Source: Zanthoxylum bungeanum | Taxonomy: Eukaryota > Streptophyta > Magnoliopsida > Sapindales > Rutaceae | Reading direction: 5' to 3' | NCBI GenBank assembly: GCA_019454045.1 | Contig: SKCR01033443.1 | Span: forward strand, 1 to 64,000 | Length of the DNA stretch: 64,000 nucleotides | Part shown: positions 10,831-23,734 of the stretch, piece after piece | How positions within the stretch are numbered: position 1 is the stretch's first letter | Layout of the letters: the number at the start of each line of letters is the position of its first letter | The notes under the pieces: model-generated | The model's input: only the letters and a program-made list of their open reading frames with translations | Told to the model about the DNA's origin: nothing | Database searches by the model: none | Program-made: the position numbers and the translations under genes

Positions 10831-13095
10831 TCCAACTATTTAATCAACGATTTTCGGTACTATTTATTATAATGATTATTATAGTCCAACTATTTAATCA
10901 ACTAAAATTTAATAGATTGAATACAATCCAACTATTTTATTAAAAAAACTATTAAATATTAGTCCAACTAACATTTAATTTATTTGAAGAATGATATTTG
11001 ATTGAGCGCGTATGGCAAGTGATTAAACGAATATTGCAAATTTAATTCTTACCTCCCACTATTTTTTGACGAGCTTCTAACCCTCTATCGAGTACTCGAG
11101 AAACCGTGTTTCCTAGTGGGCTAGGATTCCGTTAAATATCACACAATCTTGACTTTGGCCAACAAATTGTATGATAATTAACTAGGTAGATCTCTAAAAT
11201 CAATTGGATCCAATCCAATTCCTAGATCCAGTAGGTGGACATCCAAGTCCGAAATATATATCTTATATATGCCAATATATCCAATATATTGCCTAACCTT
11301 TTTCCTCTGAATCAACTAAGCCTTAGCTTTGGCACAACAAACTTAGTGATCCTAGTTAAGCGGAACCCATTGACCATGGAAAGCTTCGTAATCAATGTCG
11401 ATGGCCAAGAAGTGGTCTTGACTTTGGCCAACAAACCACAACTTGGACAAGACACCGATATAGAACAAAGCTCTCGTGATTCAAACACATCCTCGACGGA
11501 CAAAGGCCTTGACTTTGGCCAACAAACCAATGCCAGTCTTGGATCTTGAGTAAGAATCACTAAATGGAAGGAAAAACGCTTAATATTGTTTGAGGGTTTT
11601 TCGTGTGCAAATTGGCAACCAATTTATTATATTTGTTAAGGTCTCATTATCATACACCCTTAAACATGCATTCTAAACACATAATAAGGCGAGTAAATAA
11701 AATAATAATGATATGCAGATGGATATTTAACATATTGATCCTAGATCAAATCTCTCCATTTCCTCTCTCCCGCTAGCATAAGTATTAACTTCTACCCGTT
11801 ACACTACACTTCTAAAGAAACCTCATTTACATTGAGAGGAATAGGTGAGAAGAGAAATACAAAGAGTATGGAGGTAATAGGCTGGACACGCAGGTCCAAT
11901 TAAAAAATTCTAAATTTATTACACCAATTTCTAAAATTGCCCCACCCATCTAATATCCATCTGATATAGACTATTCATGCATCGCAACCATGTATTCACA
12001 CAAGCATGTTATCAATCAATCTAATCCAATTAATTAATCTGATAATTAATGATCATCCAATGTTCAAACAACGATTTGATTTTGCGCGAGTCAAACTCGT
12101 TTTGCGAATAAGTACTCAAAGTACGAATTCTCGAATTAAATTAAACTACAACATTAAATCCAATTTAATATGTATTTAATACTAATCCATTTATTTAATT
12201 CCAAATTAAATACTACACTTTATTAATAAACCTTTTACGACTTAAATTCCAAATTTAATCGTTACGGGTCTAAAAGCCCGATTAACGTCCAACGTTAATT
12301 TAATTAAAGTCCAATGGGCTTTTAATTAATTTCTTAAGGCATGGACTTTTGGTCAACTTGGGTCAAACCCAAAGACTAAATCCCATTTAAAGGAATCACC
12401 CTTATATGCCTAGAAACCAATTTAGGCCCATTAGGCCCAATTGAAATAATTAAAGGTCCATTAGTCGCATTTGGGCTTTATGGAATCGGTTTTGGGCCCA
12501 ATTGGATCCAACCAATTTAGCCTAAACCTAACTTGGTACAACCAAGCCCAATAAGCCCATTTACAACATTACAAGCCCAATTTCCAAAATAGGCCCAATT
12601 AATTAAATTACAAAAATCCAATTTCATAATTTAATTAAGCTAAGTGCAATGCCATAATTAATCACCCAAATTAACATTTCTAAAACATCAATTTACACAA
12701 TTAATTATGCTCTTTTACAACAAAACATGTCCAACACATTTGATCAAAAATCAAACCCAATTTACATGCTTAAGTCTCGGCAATGGAGGGGATTTTTATG
12801 TCCAATTCAAATTCAATCCAATTAAATCCAATTCAATATTAAATCCACATTCCCAATTGATTCCAACTCATCCAATGAATCAAAAAATCAAAATCCAAGA
12901 CATTTAGGGTTCTAGACCTCTCGGCCAAGCTAAGTGATTTGGGAAAAATTGTTCCAAACAACATTTCATGAAATTGATCCAATCAATCTTAAATTAAACA
13001 TAATTTAAGCATACTAAATCATCCAATTTCATTAAATCATGCTCAAATACATTTTACCCAATTCTAACCCTAAATCAAGTTTCATGCTTTTAATC
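10831..13095 (-). other. Untranslated leader of D
   Basis: About 2.2 kb between PBS and gag, homologous by eye to the E and F leaders. It contains three copies of CTTGACTTTGGCCAACAAA near 11148, 11425 and 11508 (plus-strand reading) and the double-ORF region 11235-11560. Otherwise it is AT-rich with no recognised feature. Confidence 0.7.
11235..11549 (+). CDS. Conserved ORF in D leader, antisense to the element (104 aa, hypothetical)
   Basis: This frame, opposite to D's transcription, opens just after a TAG and begins at GTG; the first in-frame ATG lies at the PLTMESFVINVDGQEV segment. F keeps the same frame open over the same span (about 21871-22187), and E has a broken counterpart. No domain is recognised. 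The repeated TTGGCCAACAAA motif encodes LTLANKP and LDFGQQT within it. The sense strand is also open (82 aa, 11312-11560), in a phase where both frames share the wobble column. D/F differences fall preferentially in that column, hinting at coding constraint without saying which strand. A chance open frame remains possible. Confidence 0.35.
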   Translation: MDIQVRNIYLIYANISNILPNLFPLNQLSLSFGTTNLVILVKRNPLTMESFVINVDGQEVVLTLANKPQLGQDTDIEQSSRDSNTSSTDKGLDFGQQTNASLGS

Positions 13096-13107
13096 GCTCT
13101 AATACCA
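13096..13107 (-). other. Primer binding site of D
   Basis: Plus-strand GCTCTAATACCA is TGGTATTAGAGC on the sense strand, one mismatch from the iMet type, one base from the LTR end. Confidence 0.85.
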
Positions 13108-13108
13108 T

Positions 13109-15158
13109 TGTTGGAGTTTCTACGGTCCCGAGGATCGAATAATAAGCAAGAAACAAACATGTGAATACATCGAGGAAGTTACGGAATACTTACATCGATC
13201 GGTTGAGGCGATGCGGTGGACAACAAAAACTTTTCTGCCCTCATTTGATGGCTCAGCAGTGAGCAATTTTTGATCTTCTATTTTCGGCTTTGGTCCTCCT
13301 CCAAGCTCCAAGCTTTGGTTGATGGTGGTTCCAAGCTCACAAGTGGGTTTCCCTACCACCTTAGGATGGCTCCTATATGTGCTAGCACTTAGGAATTTTG
13401 CCACAAAATCCCATAGCTTCTCCATGGTTCTCGGTCCAACCAGAAAACAGAAGAAAGATGTCCTGTTGGCCGAGAGAGAAGAAGAGAAGCATTTTGGCTC
13501 CAAACCGTGTAAAGAGAAAGAGAGTTGGATAAAATGATATTTGTGCTTTGTATATATAATACACAAAAAGAGAAAAGTCAAATACCAATTAAAAAATGTA
13601 AATGTCTTTCAAGTTTTCAAAAGCTTTCCAACAACTCCCATCCACTATTCACATCAATCAATCAATCAAGTGACAAGTTGTCACATCACTCAAAGTGACT
13701 AATGATTTGAAGCTTGATGCGACTAGCGATTTGACGCTTGATGTGACTTGCATGCCGCACTCGAATTCGAAATACGAATGCGCTCGCAAACACTCTCGGG
13801 CTCCGGTTCGCTAATTCCAAATTAATGAATTTTCCGTTGCGATGTAATCAAATGATTATGCCTAGTGAAATCACTATTCACGTTGCTAGTGAATTAATTC
13901 TAAATTAATTCGTTCGCCCAAATTAAAATCTAATTTCAATTCCGCGTCGAAATCCAATTTCATTTAATATATCGAATATATTAATTTATCGATTAATTCC
14001 AAATTAATCGTTCTCTATCTTTAAATGATATTTTATCCCAGATAAAATATCTCCGTAATTAATCCCAGATTAATTTTCTCTCTCATCTAATTAATCCCAG
14101 ATTAATAAAGTGCGAGTCATACGTCATCGGTGAATCTTCGGGAAGCGACCTATGAGATCCCCGGATATGTTGGCAGTAAGTTCGGTCATCGGACTATCCG
14201 AACACGTAAGTACCTAGTACTACGTTTTTACCGATTTACAAGACAAGGTTGGCTTCTAGCAAAGAGCCATGCCTACCCAATTCTCCAGAAATATCCTTAC
14301 AGGAATATAGTGATCTATATCAGGCATAATATACGTAGTATTGCATATTTCGATCCAGTATCGGATGTCACGTGCTAAGCCTGAGGCTGGAATTGTGTCT
14401 GCCCCGTACGAAACACATATCGGATCTCTGGTAACTAGTCTCTATAATCGGATAACTATGACCTTGTCATTTTATCCCGATGACTGCAGTATATAAGAGA
14501 ACCAGTACCGTATCCTACGTGACCATCATCTCCATTATGACTGGAGTGATACTTCCGTCTTGACATCACACCCAACACACTACGATTCTCAATATACCCA
14601 GCAGAGGCGTACACAGAATCTGTTAAAGCCCTGGACGACCAAAACCAAAGTATATTGATTGTCGCAAGTATTAGCGGTTGCAAGTCTCAGGTTAAGACCA
14701 AATACACCTACCCTGATTTCGGACTTCCATAGACACATAGTCATACTACCAATGGAATTCCGATGGGGTCTATCCAGAGCAAAGCTGTTTCCCGTACCAT
14801 CGGTAAAACACAACCTCCTATTACACTTGCATGAGTATCATATACCCAAATATATGAGAACTATGCCATTATGCCCTCACAACACGCACAAGTGTAATAC
14901 TAGTCTTTTACGCATTATCGATGTCCAATCTCGATAATACTCTGACTAGGGATATTTAATGATTTATCATTCGTGGATTGATACTGTCTCATATCATCTT
15001 AATCCAGGAACTAATCATATGGACCTCCTATCATTTATACATCTTGGTGATCTAATCACAAATGATAAGAGAGAAATCTCCTTTGTTACATAGTTAATTT
15101 GTACAACATCACCATGATCTGTACAAATAGTGACGCTATGGGTCATAACTGTCCAACA
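13109..15158 (-). repeat. D 5' LTR (right end)
   Basis: Partner of 5232-7280, ending in GTCCAACA before the CCTAA duplication. TATATATAAT at 13551-13560 on the plus strand gives a TATA-like box in the sense direction, upstream of a CT-rich tract that plausibly starts the RNA. ACTTAC at 13188-13193 is GTAAGT on the sense strand, 79 bp from the LTR end. It keeps the 24 bp repeat pair near 13703-13750. The 153-codon open frame at its left end is not recognised as a gene. Confidence 0.92.
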
Positions 15159-15163
15159 CCTAA
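15159..15163. repeat. Right target site duplication of D (CCTAA)
   Basis: Pairs with 5227-5231. Confidence 0.9.
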
Positions 15164-15867
15164 GCCCCGACCTGATCAGTTGCTTGAGCTAGAGCTTTGG
15201 AAGAGTCATAGCGATGACAACTCGACTGCTCAATCGGTAATGCTTGCTGCTATGACTCCATAATTCCGTCGTCAGAACAAGGGATTGGATCCCTATGAGA
15301 TGTTGGCGAAGTTGTATGATCTTCACCGATCTAATCTTAGATCGCAAAGATATGAGTTGTAGAAGAAGCTCTTTCGCGCTCGCATGTCTGATGGTACGTC
15401 TGTTGAGTACCATGTGTCATAGATGATTACTGACATTGAGCAGCTGGGACAGATGGGCATTGTCTTCGAGACTGATACTTCAATAGATTTGATCTTACAG
15501 TCTCTCCCCGACACTTGGAGTAGGTTCATCATGAACTACAATATGATGAACCAAGACCAAACTCTTGGAGAGTTGATGTCCACACTGTGCGAAGCAGAAA
15601 AAGAGCTCCTAAAAGGGCAAGAAGCGCGAGGCGTACTTTGCTTCAACATTTCAGACTCCGAGGGCTTGGTCCAAGGCGACTGGAGGTGTAAAAAAGAAGA
15701 AGAAGAATAAGAATAAGAAGAAAGACAAGGCCAAATCGTCTAAACCTTCTGGGAAGGGTAATGATAAATCCCAAGATGTATGTCTGCAGTACGGGAAGTG
15801 GGGTCACTGGAAGCGTGACTGCCGCGAGTACAAGGCACACATGAAGGAAATCAAAACGGGCAAGGCA
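15164..15867 (+). pseudogene. gag: E gag, central and C-terminal fragment with zinc knuckle
   Basis: Continues the gag frame broken by D. It encodes the copia gag core (ending LQSLPDTWSRFIMNYN near 15495-15545), a Lys-rich tail and a CCHC knuckle at about 15778-15819 whose second Cys is Tyr (CLQYGKWGHWKRDC). TAA near 15261, TAG near 15359 and TAG near 15419 interrupt it, and one frame change lies near 15620-15660. The knuckle would bind genomic RNA. The fragment ends at the AGGCA duplication, where F is inserted, and the frame resumes at 26832. Confidence 0.88.
15863..15867. repeat. Left target site duplication of F (AGGCA)
   Basis: Perfect match to 26827-26831. Confidence 0.9.
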
Positions 15868-17982
15868 TGTTGGTCTACTCTAAGCTTCCCAAGATCATTT
15901 ATCAAGCATGAAACAAGTGTAAATACAATCAAGGAGGTGTGTAAGAACTCACATGGATCGGTTGAGATGCTACGAAGTGAAGAACTAAAATGAACTACCC
16001 TCCTTGCTTGTGGTGAAGCTCGGCAGTGGGCTGCTCAACTCAGCATGGATCGGTTGAGATGCTACAAGTGAAGAACCAAAATGAACTGCCCTCCTTGCGT
16101 GTGGTGAAGCTCGGCAGTGGGCTGCTCAGCTCGGCAGTGGGTGGTTTTCCTCCTCCAAGAAACGGCCATGGATGTCCTTTGAAGCTCCAAGCTTTTGTTG
16201 ATTCCATGCTCATGAAAACACTTCCCTATCACCTTGGTATATCTCCAAAGGTGTGCTAGCACTTGTGATGTTCTTTGCCACAAAAATCATCACATCTCTT
16301 CTTGCTTTCTTTCATCTCACATCTCTTCTTGCTTTCTTTCATCTCACATCATTTAATGATTTCTTTCTTTCATCAGAAAAGAAAAAGTTGTATTAGGTTA
16401 TATTTTCCAAAAAATTAATAAACCATTTACCTTTTTCAATTTCAAAAAACAAAGCATTTAATGCTTTCTTTCATCTCACATCAACTCACATCAATCTATC
16501 AAGTGTCATATCACTCAAAGTGACATGTGATTTGACGCTTGATGTGACTTGCGATTTGACGCTCGATTTGACTTGCGTGCCGCACTCGAATTCGAAATGC
16601 AAATGCGCTCGCAAATAATCCCGGGCTCGGGTTCGCTAATTCCAAATTAACGAATTTTCCATTGCGTCGTAATTAAACGATTACGCCTAGCAAAATCACA
16701 ATTCACGTCGCTAACGAATTAATTCTAAATTAATTCGTTCGCCCAAATTAAAATCTAATTTTAATTCCGCGTCGAAATCCAATTTCGTATAATATATCAA
16801 ATATATTATTTTATCGATTAATTCCAAATTAATCGTTCTCTCTCTTTAATTGATATTTTATCCCAGATAAAATATCTCCGCAATTAATCCCAGATTAATT
16901 TTCTCTCTCATTAAATTAATCCCAGATTAATTAAAGTGCGAGTCATACGTCATCGGTGAATCTTCGGGGAGCGACCCATGAGATCTCCGGATATGTTGGC
17001 AGTAAATTAGGTCGTCGGAATATCCGAACACGTAAGTACCTCGTACTACGTTTACACCGATTCACAAGACAAGGTTGGCTTCTAGCAAGGCGCCATGCCT
17101 ACCCAATTCTCCAGAAACATGCTTACAAGAATAAGCGATCTATATCAGGCGTAGTATACGTGGTATTGCGTATTTCGATCCAGTATCGAATGATCACATG
17201 CTAGGCCTGGGGCTGGAATTATGTCTGCCCCGTACGAAGCACATGTCGGATGTCTGGTAACTAGTCTCTATATCGGATAACTATGACCTAGTCATATTAT
17301 CCCGATGACTGCAGTACTTAAGAGAACCAGTACCGTATCCTACGTGACCATCATCTCCATATGACTGGAGTGACACTTCCGTCTTGACATCACACCTAAC
17401 ACACTACGATTCTCAATATACCCAGCATAGGCGTACACAGAACCTGTTAAAGCCCTGGACGACCGCAACCAAAGTATATTGATTGTTGCAAGTATTAGCG
17501 GTGTAAGTCTCAGGTTAAGACCAAATACACCTACCCTGATTTCGGACTTCCATAGACATATAGTCATACTACCAATGGAATTCCGAGGGGTCTATCCAGA
17601 ACGAAGCTGTTTCCCGTACCATCGGTGAAACACAACCTCCTATTACATTTGCATGAGTATCCTATACCCAAATATATGAGAACTATGCCGTTGTGTCCTC
17701 ACAATGCGCACAAGTGTAATACTAGTCTTTTACGTATTTATCGATGTCCAATCTCGATAATACTCTGACTAGGGATATTTAATGATTTATCTTTCGTGGA
17801 CTGATATTGTCTCATATCATTCTCCGTCCAGGAATAAATCATAGGGACCTCTCATCATTTATACATCTAGGTGATCTAATCACAAATGATAAGAGAGCAA
17901 TCTCCTTTGTCACATAGTTAATTTGTACAACAACACAATGATCTGTAAAAATAGTGACGCCATGGGTCATAATTGTCCAATA
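15868..17982 (-). repeat. F 3' LTR (left end)
   Basis: Runs from TGTTGGTCTACTC to GTCCAATA (the usual CAACA end is mutated). It contains a tandem duplication of about 90 bp (near 15950-16043 and 16044-16130) that the right LTR has once. Near 16288-16380 CT-rich repeats replace a segment that the right LTR keeps at about 24081-24205. ACTCAC at 15947-15952 is GTGAGT on the sense strand. Confidence 0.9.
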
Positions 17983-20850
17983 ATCTCCCACTTGGCCTAT
18001 AGCCAGTCACTCGAGTGTCTTACACCCGAACTATGTACGGTTGGCTCAAACTACTGAGAAATGCTTTCGTCAGCGGATTTGCATGATTATCATCTGATGC
18101 GATTTATTCGATCATCACATCGCCACGATGTATGATCCGAACGAATCAGATGAATATCGAAGTATTTATCTGGATCGTTGATGAGACCATTAATTCTTTA
18201 GCCTGTGCTCGAGCCTAGCTCAGCTGCTAACAGAATTACATCTAATCTAATTAGATTTTTTTATCGACCCAGAAGGCTTCTATTGATGCCTCAACTGCTG
18301 CAATTAACCGGCATTTGTTGTTTATTCGGTAACAGTATCTTGCTTGGAAGATTTCCAGCTCATTGTACCGTTATTCAAACTGTATAGTACCGTTTGTGAC
18401 TTATGTCGTTCTATCGGTTTAGGAAACTTGCTACAGTGATCCCAGTCACTTGAAGTTCTCCTTCTCCACAGATTAAGACAGCATCCTTAGATCTCTCAGA
18501 TATTAATGGATGTTCTTAACTTCAATCCAGTGACTATCACTCGGATTGGCCTGTTTGTGACTTCATATTCTCAAAGCGTATGAGACACTAGGTTATGTAT
18601 ATTTTTCAATGTACGGATTTCTACGGAGAGTTTTCGAAAGCCAAGCTTTCACCGATTGTTAATTTATGGGAATATCATTTCCAAGAAATGACATATATTA
18701 TCATTATTTTATATAGGACAACCACTGTCAGTGCGCTCCCACTAACCCTCTTATATACACAAGAATCATTTCGTTTTGAATTAAATCATACTCCATTATG
18801 ATTACATCAAAACGACAATTCCAAGAACCTAATGCTTGCTTCAATCCAAACATGGATCGAATAACCCGCAAACCTTGTTTGCTAGTTTTGGTACGACAAA
18901 ACCGTCAGGATGTTTTAAACATCCTCCAAAAGGTTTCCTTTTCAGGAAAGCGATTTTCCTGTTAAGCTGACATATTTCATAAATGAAATACACAGCTTTA
19001 GCAAGCATTATCCAAATGGATTTACCGTGACAACATTTAAAAGGTTGAATTATAATCAACACAATGTTGATAAAGATACATTTCCGCTAAAAGCCTAGCT
19101 TTATACGTTGGTATGTTGCCATCCATGTATGTCTTCCTTGAAGACTTATATAGTACCAATAGGCAAAATGCCTTGCGGTACATCAACTAGTCTCCAAACA
19201 TAGTTGATATACATGGAATCCATTTCAAATGTCATGGCACTTTGCCATAATAGGGATTCGATACCTTGTATCACTTCCTCGTACGTAGTCATTTGGTATA
19301 CCTCAATAAGATAGACATCTTTATGAGGTGAGATCAGAAACCCATACCCCAGGTTATTTTCTGACTCTCTCCAACATACGCGGTTATTGTGTATTCGAAG
19401 ATTAATGGTGTAGTTTCATCCTTGATGAACTATATGTGTTCCATTAGGATTCGGTGTCTGGAATAGTATTACTCCGATTTTCATCGAGTTTTACCATCCT
19501 CCCACTTACCACTGCATATCGGTATTCCTCTTAGGAAAACCGCATGGTGAGCAACAATCTAATTGTTCTCTGGTGAGATGTATAAGTATAATAATTATGG
19601 TATCCCTAGGATAACCTACATTTGGCACTTATCCAATTTGGGTTTTAGTTTGGTATCATCCAAACATATGCCAAGCATACCCAAATCATCAGGAATGTGA
19701 AACCCGGTTTCTTTCCCGTTCATATCTAATATGAAATCTGTCAAACAGATTTTAATGGAACCTTATTCTAAATAAGTTCTGCACTGTTAATGTTTATCCG
19801 TTGAAGGAAATGGTAGCTCAGAGCGACTCTTGATTAACCTTATCATGTCCAACAAGATTCGGTTACTCGGTTCGGACACACCGTCAAAATGACGTGTTCC
19901 GATAGGAGTCCTCATTTGAAAGAATAATTTACTCTTTCAAGTATTTAAGAAACTTATTGCTTAAGTATTTTCCATTACGGTCTTACCGTGACGGTATAAT
20001 ACTATAGCCGATCTGTTTGTCTATTTCGTGTCGAAACTTAAAAGTTTCCGATTTATGTTCTTCAAAAGAAACACATAACCATTACGCGATGCCACATCCG
20101 TATAGGTCACGAAATATTCATATCCACATCTAGCCTAGCTAGACATGGGCCCACTTGCTTCACTATGAACTATGGCTAACAGGTCGGTGGCACTTACACT
20201 TTTACCAAGTAAATAGTGTTTTAGGAACTTTGCCCAATAAACTAGATTCGTAGACTTTATTTGATTATAATCAAATTAGTCATGGTACCCGCTTTTCAAA
20301 AGTGCGGATATACGATTCTTGTTTAATTGTGTCCCAGACAACATTGCCACATTTTAAGTTTCAACTGATCAAATCAGTCTGAGCTATTTGTTCGTCATGT
20401 TATATGTTTGAGATTTTGTTTATATTCAAAATATAAATGCTGTTATTCACATCTAATGTGTTTATCTCAATATCATCTTTATATGATGAAACACTTTAGT
20501 GTTCTAAAATATAAAGGTTCAATCCACAACGGATTAAACACTGATATAAAGATAATGTTCCTAGTCAAACTAGTTACATTATAACAGTTTCCTAATTTAC
20601 GTACATACCCAAAGGGTAGTTCCTAAATTTAGGTATCTACGGTTAAAACAGCGACTTTCGTCCCGTTTACAATTCGCAGATTAATCTCTATTGAAGTCAG
20701 TATCCTGTTCAAAACAGATTCTGAACATCAATACATATATTTTATGTACCACACTAAGTATTTAAATCTAATTTTAATACTAGTAGTGAACATAATTATG
20801 ACAGACATATTTGAAGTCAGAGCCTTGCTCGTCTTCAATTCCTTCTTGGG
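17983..20850 (-). pseudogene. pol: F pol remnant (protease to RNase H)
   Basis: Colinear with D's pol on the minus strand. HSEASGPMSS near 20140-20165 corresponds to E's HSDVCGPMSS, so the first catalytic Asp codon is Glu (20159-20161), followed by the TAG at 20135-20137 that D also has. The YVDD position near 18700-18720 is an AT-rich run of stops almost identical to D's. The same short deletion removes the RNase H YCDN box near 18216. Many further indels occur. The PPT is at 17983-17991. It cannot code for active enzymes. Confidence 0.85.
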
Positions 20851-21340
20851 ATATGTCTTTTTATCTTCCTAGAAGATCATAATGATTTTGCCTTTGCCTT
20901 TTTCCACACTCCAGAAGCCTTTGGCCAAGCCTTGGCATTCCGGAATATTGAAATAAGGTGCGCCTTGCGCTACTTGCCTTATTGCAAAGTTTGACTTTGT
21001 CTCTTTGAGAAAGTCATTAACTCTCCAAGAGTTTATTATTGCAATATTAGTACTTCTTAGATCTAAATATAGATTTATGAAGATCCTTCAATTTCAATAT
21101 CATACTTTATATGATAAGTATAATGGATTAAGCACTAAAGTTATCATTACATTAATATTCCAAATATCATGTTCCACTTATTTGCTTAACCCCAGGCTTA
21201 GGCCGAATATGTTGTTTTATCAAATAAAGTAACTTATTAGTTTCCAGGACCATCTTGAAACTTTATTCCCAATTTAAAAATTATAGTCGTTTAAATACAT
21301 TTTCACCCAGGATTATGTTTTAAACACTAATATTTCATTT
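20851..21340 (-). pseudogene. gag: F gag remnant
   Basis: Reverse-strand similarity to D's and E's gag (ttccaggaccatcttgaaac near 21240 is the LRIVLGSE region), much shortened. The zinc-knuckle segment that D still shows is largely missing near 20845. Boundaries are approximate. Confidence 0.65.
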
Positions 21341-23720
21341 ATCTTGATTCTAATAGTCCAACTATTTAATCAACGATTTGTGGTACTATGTATTATATTG
21401 ATTATTATAGTCCAACTATATAATCAAATATAATTTAAATTAATTAACCTCAATTACATTGATTACTATAACCCAATTATAAAATCAACTGTAAATTGAA
21501 ATTAATTAATTCAAATATATTGATTACTATAATCCAATTATATAATCAACTATAATACAGTCCAACTGCTTTAATTAAAACAACAATTTAAATATTAGTG
21601 TAACTAATATATAAATTTATATCGACGAAATATTTGAAATGAGCTCGTATGGCGAGTAATTGAACGAATATTGCAAATTCAATTCTTGCCTCCCACTATT
21701 TTTCGGCGAGCCTCTAACCCTCTGTCGAGTACTCGGGAAACCGTGTTTCCTAGTGGGCTAGGATCCCGTTAAATATCACACAATCTTGACTTTGGCCAAC
21801 AAATTGTATGATAATTAACTAGGTAGTTCTCTAAGATCGATTGGATCCAATCCAATTCCTAGATCCGGTAGGGGGACATCCAAGTCCGAAACATATATCT
21901 TATATATGCCAATACATCCAATGTATTACCTAACATTTTTCCTCTGAATCAACTAAGCCTTGGCTTTGGCACAACAAACTTAGTGATCCCAGTCAAGCGT
22001 GACCCATTGACCATGGAAAGCTTCGTAATCAATGTCGATGGACAAGAAGTGGTTTTGACTTTGGCCAACAAACCACAACTTGGACAAGACACTGATATGG
22101 AACAAAGCCTTTGTGATTCAAACACATCCTCGACAGACAAAGGCCTTGACTTTGGCCAACAAACCAATGTCGTCTTAGATCTTGAGTAAGAATCACTCAA
22201 TGGAAGGAAAAATGCTTAATATTGAGCGAAGGTTTTTCGCGTGCAAATTGGCAACCAATTTATTATCTTTGTTAAGGTCTCATCATCATACACCCTTAAG
22301 CATGCATTCTAAACACATAATAAAGCGCGTATGTAAAAGTAATAATGATATGCGGATGGATACTTTACACAATGATCCTAGATCAAATCTCTCCCTTTCT
22401 CTCTCCAGCTAGCATAAGTATTACTTCTACCCGTTACACTACACTTCTAAAGAAACCTCATTTACATTGAGGGGAATAGGTGAGAAGAGAATACAAAGAA
22501 TATGAGGTGATAAGGCTGGACACGCAGGTCCAATTAATAAATCAAATTTATTACAATTTCCAAAATTTCCCAACCCAGCTAATATCCATCCGATATACAT
22601 TATTCATGCATCGCAACCATGTATTCACACAAACATGTTATCAATCAATATAATCCAATTAATTAATCTGATAATTAGTGATCATCCAATGTTCAAACAA
22701 CAATTTGATTTTATTCGAGTCAAACTCGTTTTGCGAAAAAGTACTCAAAGTACGAATTCTTGATTTAATTAAATTACATAATTAAATCCAATTCAATTTG
22801 CATTTAATTCTAATTCACTATTTAATTCCAAATTAAATACTACATTTTAATTACGAACCTTTACGACTTAAATTCCAAATTTAATCGCTATGGGTCTCAA
22901 AGCCCGATAAACGTCCAACGTCAATTTAATTAAAGTCCAATGGGATTTTGATTAATTTCTTGAGGCGTGGACTTTTGGTCAACTCGAGTCAAACCGAATA
23001 ACCAAAATCCAATCCGGGAGTTATCCCATAAGCCCAGAAATCAATTTAGGCCCATTAGGCCCAATTAAACTTTAAAGGTTCATTAAGTCGCATTTGGGCT
23101 TTATGGAGGCGGTTTTGGGCCTAATTGGATCCAACCAACTTTGCCTAAAACCAACTTTGTTAACAAAGCCCAATAAGCCCAATTACAACACAACAAGCCC
23201 AAATCCAATTTTAAGCCCAATTAGTTAAAATACAAAAATTCCAAATTTCACATTATAATTAACCAAAGTGTATAGCATTATTAATTACCCAAATCAATAT
23301 TTTCAAAACACCAAATTTGTACAATTAATCATGCTTATCATCATCAATTAGTGTCCAACACATTTTGATCAAAATCAAACCCAATTAACATGCATATATG
23401 TCTCGGCCAAAGGGGAAAATTATGCCCAAATCAAATTCAATCCAATTAAACCCAATCAAACATAAAATCAATATCCCCAAATGATTCTAACTCATCCAAT
23501 GAATCATAAAATCAAAATTCCAAGACAATTTAGGGTTCCAAATTTTCGGCCAATACACCAAAATTGGGGAAAATTGTTCCAAACATTTTTTCATCAAATT
23601 GATCCAATCAATCATCAATTCAACAACATTTAAGCATACTAATTCATCCAATTTCATTAAATCATGCCCAAATTTGTTTTGCCCAATTTTAACCCTAAAA
23701 TCAATTTCATGCTTTCAAAG
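21341..23720 (-). other. Untranslated leader of F
   Basis: Homologous to the D and E leaders. It carries the TTGACTTTGGCCAACAAA repeat near 21785, 22054 and 22147, and the double-ORF region. The rest is AT-rich with GGGCC/AGGCCCA-type short repeats near 23040-23230 and no recognised gene. Confidence 0.7.
21983..22189 (+). CDS. Conserved antisense ORF in F leader (68 aa from GTG, open further upstream)
   Basis: Counterpart of the D ORF at 11235-11549. From GTG it gives 68 codons, but the frame is open from about 21871, just after a TAG at the same place as in D. The MESFVINVDGQEVV and LTLANKPQLGQDTD segments match D exactly, while nucleotide changes between them are mostly at third positions. 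The opposite strand is also open (83 aa, 21949-22200). No family is recognised, and a lack of function is entirely possible. Confidence 0.35.
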   Translation: MIPVKRDPLTMESFVINVDGQEVVLTLANKPQLGQDTDMEQSLCDSNTSSTDKGLDFGQQTNVVLDLE

Positions 23721-23733
23721 GCTCAAGATACCA
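23721..23733 (-). other. Primer binding site of F
   Basis: Sense strand reads TGGTATCTTGAGC, one base from the LTR. Like E it deviates from TGGTATCAGAGC in the middle. Confidence 0.75.
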
Positions 23734-23734
23734 T

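Larger units (their letters stand above)
5232..15158 (-). mobile_element. Element D: full-length decayed copia, probably non-autonomous
   Basis: Paired LTRs (5232-7280 and 13109-15158; 2049 and 2050 bp), a reverse-strand PBS at 13096-13107, a PPT at 7281-7289 and a perfect CCTAA duplication define a complete insertion, read right to left, in E's gag. The internal region keeps copia order but is full of stops and indels. The YVDD box, the first integrase Asp and the RNase H YCDN box are lost, and F shares each of these changes. LTRs this similar beside such a decayed pol suggest the element was already defective when it moved and was mobilised in trans. Confidence 0.9.

Noticed and set aside
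13120..13581. 153-codon minus-strand ORF in the D 5' LTR as a gene
   Set aside because: It lies wholly in the LTR, its match in the left LTR is a shorter 122-codon frame, and F and E homologous segments are not open over the same span. Similarity is explained by U5 conservation.
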